Source: Flectobacillus sp. BAB-3569
GTDB lineage: Bacteria > Bacteroidota > Bacteroidia > Cytophagales > Spirosomataceae
DNA: 64,000 bases
Reading direction: 5' to 3'
NCBI RefSeq assembly: GCF_002270355.1
Contig: NZ_NJFZ01000012.1
Span: forward strand, 186,001-250,000
Under the pieces are notes generated by a model, which was not told the DNA's origin, did no database searches, and saw nothing but the letters and a program-made list of their open reading frames with translations. The translations under genes were made by a program, and so were the position numbers. Below, piece after piece: positions 27,812-37,748 of this stretch. Positions within the stretch are counted from its first letter, which is position 1; each line of letters opens with the position of its first letter.

Positions 27812-28408
27812 ATGACTACAAAGACTTTATATGATGAAAAAGAACTACTTATTCATGCCTCTAATGGTAGTGAAGAGGCATTTTCTTTGATTTTTCATAC
27901 GTATAAAAATAAGCTTTATGGTTATTTGTTTCGAATTACTGAATCTAGCGATGTGGCGGAGGATATTATACAAGAGATTTTTTTGAAACTCTGGAAAGAT
28001 AAAGCTGATTTAGTAAACATTATTTCTTTTGATTCCTATCTGTTTAGAATGGCAAAAAATTATGCCATTAATTCCTTCAAATCCAGAGCTCGTCAAGCTT
28101 TGTTGTATGTCGAGTACCTCGAAACCCAAACTGAGGAGGACTACAGCACGGATCATAAAATTCAGTTTGAAGAAACACAATTTTTGCTTCAACAAATTGT
28201 TGAAACATTGCCTCCACAACAAAAATTGGTGTATCAATTAAGCCGAGAGCAATATCTCAAACATGATGAAATTGCGGAAATGCTTAATATTTCTCCACTT
28301 ACCGTAAAAAATCACATTATTCAAGCCTTAAATACGATTAAGAAAAGCCTTAAATATCAGTCTGTTATCTTGATGGCTTTAGCTTTTTGGTACGAATTGA
28401 AAAAATAA
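27812..28408 (+). CDS. ECF RNA polymerase sigma factor (SusC/D-locus type)
   Basis: Alternative sigma-70 factor of the extracytoplasmic function type, expected to direct transcription of the adjacent SusC/SusD locus. The 198-residue protein has region 2 (EAFSLIFHTYKNKLYGYLFR, then DIIQEIFLKLWKDK) and region 4 (LPPQQKLVYQLSREQYLKHD, then EIAEMLNISPLTVKNHI). A hydrophobic C-terminal segment (VILMALAFWYEL) is typical of this Bacteroidota subgroup. It is followed by its FecR anti-sigma partner after 151 bp. Confidence 0.95.
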   Translation: MTTKTLYDEKELLIHASNGSEEAFSLIFHTYKNKLYGYLFRITESSDVAEDIIQEIFLKLWKDKADLVNIISFDSYLFRMAKNYAINSFKSRARQALLYVEYLETQTEEDYSTDHKIQFEETQFLLQQIVETLPPQQKLVYQLSREQYLKHDEIAEMLNISPLTVKNHIIQALNTIKKSLKYQSVILMALAFWYELKK

Positions 28409-28559
28409 TTTATTTTTTTTCAATTTGACTAGTCCTATCCTTTTTGACAATTGTCTTCTTTTTGCTAACCTCTTCCGTGAGCCCTTCGGTTACGAATTTT
28501 GACCATTGGGATATTAAATAAAACCATAATCCAAAGGGAGTAAACTCCATAGAAGTGAT

Positions 28560-29759
28560 ATGCCTTCGACACGAATTGACTTTTTGATAGATAAATATTT
28601 TCAAAGCTCCTGTTCCGAAGAGGAATTGCAGGAGCTCATGAAGTGGGTAGATACCAGTTCTGAATTAGAATTAGGACAAAAACTCGCAGGTGTTTGGAAA
28701 AATTACAAATCTGAGGGCGTAATGCCCGAAGAAATGTCAGAAAGAATCTTGAATAATATTTTTAATCATCAGGACGATGAAACGCCTGTGGAGGAGGAGT
28801 ATCAGGAGGTGAGTTTTTGGCGAACCACTTATGGCATGGCTGCCTCGGTGGCATTGCTCATAGGTTTGAGTTTTTTTGGTTGGTTACAGTACAACGTAAA
28901 TTTAAAGAGAACCGAAAACCGAATTGTAGAAGTAAAATCGTTTGAACAACACGATGTGCTCCCAGGGGGAGATAAGGCTGTTTTGACACTAGATGATGGC
29001 TCGAAAGTAGTTTTAGATAATTCTGCTAATGGAAGTTTGGGTAAGCAAGGAGAAACAGATATTCGTAAAACCCAAAGTGGTAAAGTCGTTTATGAAGGTG
29101 GACAAGTAGCCGCGACTAAGCCAATGTATAATACCTTGACAACACCCAAAGGTGGTCAATATCAGGTGGTATTGTCAGATGGTACGAAAGTATGGCTTAA
29201 TGCTGCTTCTAGCTTGAGATTTCCTACAGCGTTTACTGGTAATGAACGAAGAGTAGAAATGACAGGGGAGGTATACTTCGAAGTGGCGAAAAATCCAAAA
29301 ATGCCTTTTAAAGTAGTAACCCAAGGACAAGAGGTTGAAGTTTTGGGAACACACTTTAATGTGATGGCATTTCAGAACGAAAAAGTGATTAAAACAACTT
29401 TGCTAGAAGGTTCGGTAAAAGTAAGTAATAATGAAAAGACGACTATTTTACAACCTGGTCAGCAATCAAAAGTTGGTATCAATAGCAATATTTTCAGAAC
29501 GGTCAATGATGTGAATATTGAAGAGGAATTGGCATGGAAGAACGGCTATTTCCAATTTAATGATGCCAGTCTAGAGCAGGTAATGCGTCAAATTGAGCGC
29601 TGGTACGATGTTGATATTGAATATGTTGGTAAAATATCCAACGAGCATTTTACGGGAAAGCTTCCTCGCAATACCAATCTCTCGAATGTGCTAAAGATTC
29701 TGTCTATGAGTGAAGTTGATTTTAAAATAGAGGGCAAAAAGATTATTATTACTCCATAA
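28560..29759 (+). CDS. FecR-family anti-sigma factor
   Basis: Inner-membrane regulator that holds the upstream ECF sigma factor until a TonB-linked receptor signals substrate. The 399-residue protein has a cytoplasmic helical domain (residues 1-85), one transmembrane helix at about 92-112 (MAASVALLIGLSFFGWL), a periplasmic FecR domain (LTTPKGGQYQVVLSDGTKVW, then MTGEVYFEVAKN) and a C-terminal DUF4974 domain (FNDASLEQVMRQIERWYDVD). Its likely partner is the STN domain of the SusC-like protein that follows. Confidence 0.94.
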   Translation: MPSTRIDFLIDKYFQSSCSEEELQELMKWVDTSSELELGQKLAGVWKNYKSEGVMPEEMSERILNNIFNHQDDETPVEEEYQEVSFWRTTYGMAASVALLIGLSFFGWLQYNVNLKRTENRIVEVKSFEQHDVLPGGDKAVLTLDDGSKVVLDNSANGSLGKQGETDIRKTQSGKVVYEGGQVAATKPMYNTLTTPKGGQYQVVLSDGTKVWLNAASSLRFPTAFTGNERRVEMTGEVYFEVAKNPKMPFKVVTQGQEVEVLGTHFNVMAFQNEKVIKTTLLEGSVKVSNNEKTTILQPGQQSKVGINSNIFRTVNDVNIEEELAWKNGYFQFNDASLEQVMRQIERWYDVDIEYVGKISNEHFTGKLPRNTNLSNVLKILSMSEVDFKIEGKKIIITP

Positions 29760-30163
29760 GTGAAGTTTACTACTGAGTACAAATAGGGTGGAATTGCGTT
29801 CGTGGAAATTGATTTCCTATTAACTATGAAAAAAAATGAGCATCAATAGATTAGTAAATTACAAATACAATTTTAAGTCGACTGAGATACTGTATTTGTA
29901 AACTTAAGTAATCATGCAAAATAAGATTTGATCAACTGAGTATGTAAGGTTATGAAATTTTAAATTTTCATTCACAATTCATAACTCATAATTCAGCACT
30001 AATACTTATATCCTTTTAACTAGAACAGTGCCCGTGACGCTTATTTCACGACAAGACATTGAACAAAGAAAAAGCGAAAACGCTGGCACGTCTTCGCTTA
30101 CATTCGGAGTTTGATAAAAATCAGTTTTCCAAGTATCTTATTTTTTAAACCCCAAACAAAAGT
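29760..30163. other. Noncoding region between fecR and susC-like gene
   Basis: Four hundred bases without a gene. At 29945-30010 lies a dispersed repeat (TTCACAATTCATAACTCATA and on to CAGCACTAATACTTATA), the reverse complement of the one near 18893-18955. The 30060-30150 stretch is unique and should contain the promoter and leader of the SusC-like gene. No clear promoter consensus was found. Confidence 0.5.
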
Positions 30164-31324
30164 ATGAATCGCAATCCTATTTTCCAAATTAGGCTGGATT
30201 TGCCATGCCTTTCGGCTTCCTGTCGTGGGCACTTTTCCACAAAACTTTACAGGGTCATGAAACTAACCTTTATTTTATCGCTTACGATATGTTTACAGGT
30301 AAGTGCAGTTAGTTTTTCGCAGAGATTTAATATTAATCTTCGAAATGCTAGTGTTACACAGGTTTTTAAAGAAATTGAACGTCAAAGCGGTTATACTTTT
30401 TGGTATAAATCCGATTTGTTGCAAAAGTCTGATAAAGTAACCGTTTCGTTGAAAAACGCCAAACTTGAAGAAGTTCTTGAATCATGTTTTGCTAATGAGA
30501 AAATCGCATACTCTATTGTTGACAAAACTATTGTATTGAAACCTGCCAAAGTGGCGCCTGTATTGGCACCTGTCGAGGTGGTGGCAACTCCTGTAAAAGG
30601 TAAAGTAACCTCATCGACTGACGGTAAGCCTTTGGTTGGCGTGAGTGTGGCTGTGAAGGGTACTACTCGTGGTACTACTACCGATGCTAATGGGGAATTT
30701 TCGCTAAATGCATCAAAGAATGAAACGCTTGTGTTTTCATACATTGGCTTTAATGGCAAAGAGGTAGCCGTTGGTAATCAAACATTTATTACGCTTGCTT
30801 TACAAGAATCTGCTACTTCATTAACTGAGGTTGCAGTGGTTGGATATGGTAGCCAATCACGCAAAAACTTATCAAGTGCTGTAAGTTCTGTAAAAACAGA
30901 AGAATTGAATAAAGGCGCAATGACTGACGTAGGTCAGTTGCTTCAAGGTAAAGTGCCAGGATTGAACATCACAGCAAGTGGTGACCCTAACAAGCCTGCC
31001 GCAGTGGTTATGCGTGGTGCGTCTACATTAAATAGCTCGCAAGGTCCATTTTATGTAATTGATGGAGTGCCAGGTGCTGATATTTCAACGATCGCACCAG
31101 ATGACATTGCTACAATTGACGTATTGAAAGATGCTGCTGCTACTGCAATTTATGGTAACCGTGCTGCCAATGGGGTAATCATGGTAACTACTAAAAAAGG
31201 AAAAGCAGGACAAATGCAAGTTTCATATAGCTCATTCATCAGTGCTGAAAAAGTATCTAGCAGATTAAACATGATGAATGCAGACCAATTGACAGATTTT
31301 TTGAAAAAACAGGTGTTGGTCTAA
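30164..31324 (+). pseudogene. SusC/RagA TonB-linked outer membrane protein, N-terminal part (frameshifted)
   Basis: N-terminal third of a SusC-like importer of oligosaccharides. It has an export signal (MKLTFILSLTICLQVSAVSF, residues 32-51), an STN signalling domain (about 55-125) that would contact FecR, a carboxypeptidase-regulatory-like beta-sandwich (about 145-225) and a TonB plug domain (VAVVGYGSQSRKNLSSAVSS, then DAAATAIYGNRAANGVIMVT). The frame leaves the family consensus after LTDFLKK and stops at 31324. Re-reading the last A of the run at 31304-31309 gives KKTGVGLTDKDDLGASTDW and joins the next frame. A single-base loss in a homopolymer explains the break; sequencing error is equally possible. 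Confidence 0.85.
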
Positions 31325-31338
31325 CGGATAAAGATGAT

Positions 31339-33519
31339 TTGGGTGCAAGTACGGACTGGCAATCAGCTATTCAGAAAAGTACAGCTATTTCGACGAACCA
31401 TAACTTATCGGTATCAGGTGGTGGCGAGCATAGCAACTATAGTGTAAGTTTAAACTATGTTAAAAAGGACGGTATCCTTTTAAATAGCTCATTGGAAAGA
31501 GTAATTGGACGTTTGTCGGTAGAACAATACGCTTTAAAAGATAAATTGAAATTAGGCTTCTCGGTAACTAATTCAACGAGTGATGCGGAGGATATTCCTT
31601 ATAGAAATACGGTTTTGTTGCAATCAACCTTGTATTTGCCTGTATCTCCAATCTTAAGAAGTGACGGTACTTATTTCGAGAATCTTCAAAATAATAATTA
31701 TTACAACCCTGTGGCTATGATTAATAATAGCCAAATGAATACAAAGTACAGTAATTTGATTGGAAGTTTCAAAGCTGAATTAAAATTACCTTTTGGATTG
31801 ACGTATAATTTGAACCTTTCTTATCTTAACTCAAATAGCCTATCAGGAAGTTTTTACAATAGTTATTATACAACTAATTACAACAATATGTATGATAACC
31901 CAGATCCAGGTTTGGGATTCCATACTAATCAACTTTTTGGAAAAAATGGACAGGCGAACCGTAGTTCATATCAAAATACTTCTAAAATCTTAGAAACGTA
32001 TTTGACTTGGAATAAAGAATTCGGTGAGCACTCTATTGACGCTGTAGTTGGTTACTCTTGGCAAAACAACAAAATTGGTGAAGGTTTTCAAGTAACGACC
32101 AGTAATATGCCAGTAGATAATATCGGCTATAACAACTTGGCTTTGAGTAATCCTTACGGTATTTCAGGTTACCAGATTAGCTTCGGTCCTGATGGAGTTT
32201 ACCAAGAAACAAGATTAATCTCTGACTTTGCTCGTTTGAACTACAACTACAAAAGTAAATACTTGTTACAAGCTTCGGTACGTAGAGATGGTAGTTCGGT
32301 ATTTGGTGCAAACAATCAATGGGGGGTATTCCCATCGGTTGGGGTAGCTTGGAGATTAAGTCAGGAGAATTTCTTAGAAGGACAGAACATCTTTGACGAC
32401 TTGAAGTTAAGAGCAAGTTATGGTGTAACTGGTAACGCCTCAGGCTTTAATGCTTATACTTCTCAGTTTATCTCAGGAAGCTTAGGAACATATTATTATA
32501 ACGGAGCCTTGACAGGTGCTTTTGGTCCAACGAAGGCTGCAAACCCTGATTTGCAATGGGAAAAAACTTCAACTACCAACATCGGTTTAGATTTTACTTT
32601 AGCAAAAAGTCAACTATCTGGTTCGATTGAATTTTATAACAAAAACACTACAGGTATGATTTATTCATACAGTGTTGACCCAATCAAAGTACCAACAGGT
32701 AGTATTGTTGCTAACGGTGGAAGTATCAATAACAAAGGGGTCGAGTTGACTTTAAATGCTAAATTGATTCAACAAGGTGCGTTCTCATGGAATAGTACAT
32801 TGAACTTGGCACATAACAGCAACGTAATTACAAGTTTGACAAATCCGCTTTTTGCAGGTGGTGACTCAGTATTATTGTCACGTCCAGAAGGTGGAGGCCA
32901 ATCGGGTCGTTCTTTACAGATTTTGAAAGCAGGTCGCCCATTAGGTCAGTTCTTTGCTTTGGAATATGCAGGAAAAAATGCCAGTGGAGTATCTCAATTT
33001 GTAGGTGCTGATGGTAAGTTGACAACAACACCAGTAGATGGAAAGGATTACAAATATTTGGGAAGTGCTCAGCCAAAATTGCTATTGGGTTGGAACAACA
33101 CCTTCAAGTATGGTAATTTTGATTTGAATGTATTTATCCGTGGTGTCTTTGGAAACAAGATTTTCAATGCAACTCGTGCCGATTTATTCAGACCAAATAC
33201 AGCACAATATGCTAATATCTTGGTGGATGCAGGCAATGAATCTGCTGCTGATTACAATGCTTATTTCTACTCTTCACGCTTTATTGAGGATGGAAGTTTT
33301 ATCCGATTTGATAATGCTACTTTGGGTTATAATTTCAAGAAAATTGGAGTTCTTAGAAATCTTCGCGTGTATGGTTCTGTAAACAACTTGTTTGTTATCA
33401 CAGGTTACAAGGGTATTGATCCAGAGGTAAACCAAGGTGGAATCGCGCCAGGGGTAGATTACAACAACTTCTATCCAAAAACTCGTACCTTCTTGTTAGG
33501 TGTTAATGTATCATTCTAA
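31339..33519 (+). pseudogene. SusC/RagA TonB-linked outer membrane protein, C-terminal part (frameshifted)
   Basis: The rest of the SusC-like protein, forming the 22-strand barrel. The frame is truly open from about 31309, without a start codon of its own; the TTG at 31339 is only nominal. It contains DWQSAIQKSTAISTNHNLSV right after the break, RRDGSSVFGANNQWGVFPSV in the barrel, and ends in a beta-strand with a terminal aromatic (TRTFLLGVNVSF), as needed for outer-membrane insertion. The span 30164-33519 is 3356 nt, one base short of a whole number of codons. With the lost base restored it would encode about 1118 residues, normal for an STN-type SusC. It is followed directly by SusD. Confidence 0.85.
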
Positions 33520-33538
33520 TCCTCTTTTAGTTGAAATC

Positions 33539-35155
33539 ATGAAAAAGACATTTTTACATATACTCGCAATCATTTTGATGTCGGGAGCTATGTTCTCCTG
33601 CCACGATTTGTATGTTCCTGTTACGACAGAACTTACTCCTGATGTATTCCCCTCAAATGCAGCTCAATATATTTCTGCGTCTGGCCCAGCCTATGTGGCG
33701 TTGAGAGGAAATTATGCTGTTGAATATTTTCAACAACAGTCTTTTAGTACAGATGAAACAATCATGCCTGCACGTGGTGGTAACTGGTTTGACGGTGGTC
33801 AAAACCAAACTATGCACTATCACACATGGACGCAAGACAACGGTTATTTGAATGGTAACTGGTACTGGATGTCGACGATTATTGGTGTTTCTAACCAAAC
33901 TATCAATATTTTGAGAACAACAATGCCGTCTGGTGCAGCAAAAAATACAGGTATTGCCGAAATCAAAATGGTAAGGGCTTTTGCTTATTACATGATGATG
34001 GATAATTATGGAAATGTGCCTTTGGATACATTGTATGGTGATTTTACACCAAAAACAAATACGCCAAGAGCACAAGTTTTTGATTTTGTTGAAAAAGAAA
34101 TCCAATCATGTATTCCATTTTTAAGTGAGGTAAATGATGTAACTCAGTATGGTCGTCCGAACAAATGGACTGCTTATGCACTTTTGGCGAAGATGTATTT
34201 GAATGCTGAAGTATATACAGGTACAAAACGTTACGATGATTGTATTGCAGCTTGTGATAAGGTGATTGCTTCTGGAAAGTATTCAATTGAACCGAGAGCT
34301 TCTTATTTGCAGATGTTTTATCCAAACAACGGACCACAAATGAAGGAGTTTATCTTTGCGATTCCATACAATCCGACGATGTCTAATAGCTTCCCATTCC
34401 GTTCGGTAAATATTCACGCTCGTTACCAAGTACCAAGAAGTATGGCAAAACGCTTCAGTATGCCATATACTCCAGCAGGTTCGGCAAGTACATTGCCTGA
34501 GTACTATGCTTATTTCAATGACTCGAAAGACGTTCGTAATGGTCAATGGTTAACAGGATTGCAGTATATGGCAGATGGTGTGACTCCAATTACTGTGACG
34601 ACTACAAATTTAGGATATGACCAATTCTATAAAGGAAGCAACCCAACAGAGGTGAAAACATTCCAAGTGAATCTAACACCTGATATCGTTTTGCGTCAAA
34701 GTGTTGCATCATTTGATGCTGGTAATGATGAAGTTGCATGGAACATGGGATATCGTAATATCAAGTTTTATCCTGATGCTACTTCTTTGAACCGTGACCA
34801 AAATAACGACGTTCCTGTATTCCGTTATTCTGACATTTTGATGATGAAAGCAGAGGCAATTTTGCGTGGTGGTGCTCCTACAGGTGGTGCAACGGCAGTT
34901 TCTTTGGTTAATCAAGTTCGTTCAGAACGTACTACTTCTCCTGCCTTGACGACAATCGACTTGGAAGGAATATATGCAGAACGTGTAAGAGAATTTGCTT
35001 TTGAATCGTGGCATCGCAATGATATGATTCGTTTTGGAAAATTTGAAAACAAGTGGGGTTTCAAAACTAACGCAGACACTTACCGTAGAATTTTCCCAAT
35101 TCCACGTAATGCCTTGCAATTGAATCCAAACTTGAAGCAAAACCCAGGCTATTAA
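33539..35155 (+). CDS. SusD/RagB-family starch-binding-like lipoprotein
   Basis: Surface lipoprotein that caps the SusC channel and binds the glycan. From ATG 33539 the 538-residue protein has a lipoprotein signal (MKKTFLHILAIILMSGAMFS, then Cys21). The family's TPR-like core and C-terminal features are present: MVRAFAYYMMMDNYGNVPL, YALLAKMYLNAEVYTG, FRYSDILMMKAEAILRGG, AERVREFAFESWHRNDMIRF and the ending FPIPRNALQLNPNLKQNPGY. An in-frame extension to 33500 overlaps the SusC gene and is not needed. It starts 19 bp after the SusC stop. Confidence 0.95.
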   Translation: MKKTFLHILAIILMSGAMFSCHDLYVPVTTELTPDVFPSNAAQYISASGPAYVALRGNYAVEYFQQQSFSTDETIMPARGGNWFDGGQNQTMHYHTWTQDNGYLNGNWYWMSTIIGVSNQTINILRTTMPSGAAKNTGIAEIKMVRAFAYYMMMDNYGNVPLDTLYGDFTPKTNTPRAQVFDFVEKEIQSCIPFLSEVNDVTQYGRPNKWTAYALLAKMYLNAEVYTGTKRYDDCIAACDKVIASGKYSIEPRASYLQMFYPNNGPQMKEFIFAIPYNPTMSNSFPFRSVNIHARYQVPRSMAKRFSMPYTPAGSASTLPEYYAYFNDSKDVRNGQWLTGLQYMADGVTPITVTTTNLGYDQFYKGSNPTEVKTFQVNLTPDIVLRQSVASFDAGNDEVAWNMGYRNIKFYPDATSLNRDQNNDVPVFRYSDILMMKAEAILRGGAPTGGATAVSLVNQVRSERTTSPALTTIDLEGIYAERVREFAFESWHRNDMIRFGKFENKWGFKTNADTYRRIFPIPRNALQLNPNLKQNPGY

Positions 35156-35427
35156 TAAGTGATGAGTTGCGAGTGTAGAGTTTTGAAAAATAACCTCAAA
35201 TTTGCAACCACATCACGATTGCCAAATGAATTAAAATTTATTGAATAAGTAAATCACTCTCATAAATTTTGAAATAGCGTATAATAAAATACGTTAGTGC
35301 TTTGTTATACCTCTGACAAGTCGAGATTAGCTTGTCAGAGGTATTCAAAATCTTACTATCTATCCCACCTTTCAAAGTCTTCAAAAGTGACGGGACTTTG
35401 TCTATTCAACTTAATTATAATACCTCA

Positions 35428-37641
35428 ATGAAAACATTTTACCAAACTCTCAAAATTTGTGGCATATTGCTGGGTCTATTTGTAGGCGCAGATGCAATGG
35501 CACAGTTAAATTTAAAAGAATCGCAGGCTCTCATCGGACGCGTAATTCCTCAAAGAGCACAATCATTTGTGGTTGAGTCCCTTTCTGCCTCTGCACCAAA
35601 AGACCTTTTCGAAATAGAAAGTAAAAACAATAAGATTATATTGCGAGGAAATAACGGTGTATCTGTAGCCTCAGCTTTGTATTACTACCTTACTGAGTAC
35701 TGTCATTGCCAAATTACATGGAATGGTGAAAACCTTGATATGCCAACTAAATTGCCACAACTTACCCAAAAAATCACTAAGACTACGCCATATCAATACC
35801 GTTATTATCTCAACTATTGCACATTCAACTATAGTATGTCATGGTGGAATTGGGAAAGATGGCAAAAAGAAATTGACTGGATGGCGATGCACGGCATTAA
35901 TATGCCATTGGCTATAACAGGTGAAGAATATACATGGAGAGAAGTGTACAATGAAATGGGTTTTTCTGATAATGACCTGAAAGACTTTTTTAGTGGACCT
36001 GCCTATTTCTCATGGTTTTGGATGGGAAACTTAGACGGTTGGGGTGGTCCATTGCCAGTAAGCTGGATGAAATCCCACAAAGATTTGCAGGTGAAAATCT
36101 TACAAAGAGAAAGAGCTTTGGGCATGACGCCTGTATTGCCTGCTTTTACAGGTCACGTACCAGCAGCATTTAAAAAGAAATATCCTAACGCCAAACTAAA
36201 AGCTACAAACTGGACTAATGGCTTTGGAGATACCTATATTCTTGATTCGGAAGACCCGCTTTTTGCAGAATTAGGGAAAAAGTTTATTGATAAACAAACC
36301 AAACTTTTTGGTACAAATCACTTGTATTCGGCTGATACCTTTAACGAAAATGAGCCTCCCACCGATGAGCCTGCCTATTTATCAAAATTGAGTGCAAGGA
36401 TTTATGAAGGTATCCGTCAGGCCGATCCAAAAGGTATTTGGGTGATGCAAGGATGGTTGTTTTACAGTGATAGAAAATTCTGGAAAGCGCCTCAAATCGA
36501 AGCTTTATTGAATGCTGTACCAAACGACAAAATGCTACTTCTAGACTTGGCGACTGAAATAGAGCCTGTGTGGAAGCGTACCGATGCTTTTTATGGAAAG
36601 CCTTGGATTTGGAATATGCTCAATAATTTTGGAGGAAATGTCAATCTTTTCGGACGCATGGAAGGTGTAGCTTCTGGGCCAGCATTGGCACTAAACGATC
36701 CCAATTCAAAGAATTTGCAGGGTATAGGTTTGACTATGGAAGCCATTGAACAAAATCCAGTGATTTATGAATTAATGATGCAGCATACTTGGCAAACAAC
36801 TCCAGTAAATTTGGACGAGTGGTTGGTGAAATATGCCAAAAATAGGTATAAAACAGATGATAAATCTTTGGTAGAAGCATGGCAAATTCTAAGAAAAACA
36901 GTTTACAATGGCAAGGATATTCGTGATGGTGCCGAGTCTATTGTTACTGGTCGTCCTACGTTTGATTCCACTACGATTTGGACTCGTACAAGATTGAATT
37001 ATCCGCCAAAGGAGCTTTTACCTGCTTGGGATTTATTTATTGAAGCTTCCAAAATAGGAGTAAACGCAGATGGATTTCAGTATGATGTGGTAGATGTTAC
37101 TCGTCAGGTATTAGCGAATTATGCCTTGATTTTACAGAAAAAATGGAAAGATTCTTACAAAAGTAAAAATGCAGCGCAGTTCAAAGTCGACTCAGAAGCT
37201 TTTCTTACTTTGATTTCTGACATGGATGCTTTATTAGCAACCCGAAAAGATTTTATGCTTGGTCCTTGGATTAGCTCAGCTAGAACTTGGGGTACTACAC
37301 CACAAGAAAAAGCACTTTACGAGCAAAATGCGAGAGACTTGGTTACGCTTTGGGGCGATGCCAACAGTCCATTGCACGAGTACTCTAATCGCCAGTGGAG
37401 CGGTTTGCTCAATGATTTTTATAAGCCACGTTGGTCACAGTTTTTTCAAGAGTTAACTAAGGCAATGTCTGAAAATAAGGAGCCAGATTTGAAAGCTTTC
37501 GACGAGCAAATTCGTACTTGGGAATGGAAATGGGTAACTACACAAAAATCATTTCCATCAACCCCACAAGGAAGTAGCATCACTTTGGCTCAAAAACTAC
37601 ATTTGAAGTATCAAAGAGCCTTGGTTGAAGCATATAAATAG
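35428..37641 (+). CDS. Alpha-N-acetylglucosaminidase, GH89 (NAGLU family)
   Basis: Exported enzyme that removes terminal alpha-N-acetylglucosamine. ATG 35428 gives a signal peptide (MKTFYQTLKICGILLGLFVG, then ADAMAQ) and 737 residues; the frame is open to 35332 but that part is not signal-like. It has the NAGLU N-terminal domain (about 30-110), the catalytic barrel with DTFNENEPP and the MEAIEQNPV stretch that matches the two catalytic glutamate regions of human NAGLU, and the C-terminal helical domain. It is a close paralogue of the partial gene at the window start. It is the first enzyme after SusD, and its stop abuts the frame of the NagX-like gene. Confidence 0.95.
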   Translation: MKTFYQTLKICGILLGLFVGADAMAQLNLKESQALIGRVIPQRAQSFVVESLSASAPKDLFEIESKNNKIILRGNNGVSVASALYYYLTEYCHCQITWNGENLDMPTKLPQLTQKITKTTPYQYRYYLNYCTFNYSMSWWNWERWQKEIDWMAMHGINMPLAITGEEYTWREVYNEMGFSDNDLKDFFSGPAYFSWFWMGNLDGWGGPLPVSWMKSHKDLQVKILQRERALGMTPVLPAFTGHVPAAFKKKYPNAKLKATNWTNGFGDTYILDSEDPLFAELGKKFIDKQTKLFGTNHLYSADTFNENEPPTDEPAYLSKLSARIYEGIRQADPKGIWVMQGWLFYSDRKFWKAPQIEALLNAVPNDKMLLLDLATEIEPVWKRTDAFYGKPWIWNMLNNFGGNVNLFGRMEGVASGPALALNDPNSKNLQGIGLTMEAIEQNPVIYELMMQHTWQTTPVNLDEWLVKYAKNRYKTDDKSLVEAWQILRKTVYNGKDIRDGAESIVTGRPTFDSTTIWTRTRLNYPPKELLPAWDLFIEASKIGVNADGFQYDVVDVTRQVLANYALILQKKWKDSYKSKNAAQFKVDSEAFLTLISDMDALLATRKDFMLGPWISSARTWGTTPQEKALYEQNARDLVTLWGDANSPLHEYSNRQWSGLLNDFYKPRWSQFFQELTKAMSENKEPDLKAFDEQIRTWEWKWVTTQKSFPSTPQGSSITLAQKLHLKYQRALVEAYK

Positions 37642-37748
37642 TGTCAATTCAAGCCCTTGTTGATGGCAACTACAACAAGAGCTTGAACCGCGGCTTCTTT
37701 GGAGTTTTTACAAAAGAAAATAGAAAACGTTTTTCGACAAACTATAAT

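Noticed and set aside
31301-31312. Programmed -1 ribosomal frameshift in the SusC gene
   Set aside because: The in-frame heptamer is G AAA AAA rather than a good X XXY YYZ slip site, and no downstream stimulator was seen. Mutation or sequencing error is simpler.
37641-37748. N-terminal extension of the NagX-like protein from GTG 37641
   Set aside because: The extension is hydrophilic, overlaps the GH89 stop and precedes the family start RLISLDALRG; ATG 37749 is better.
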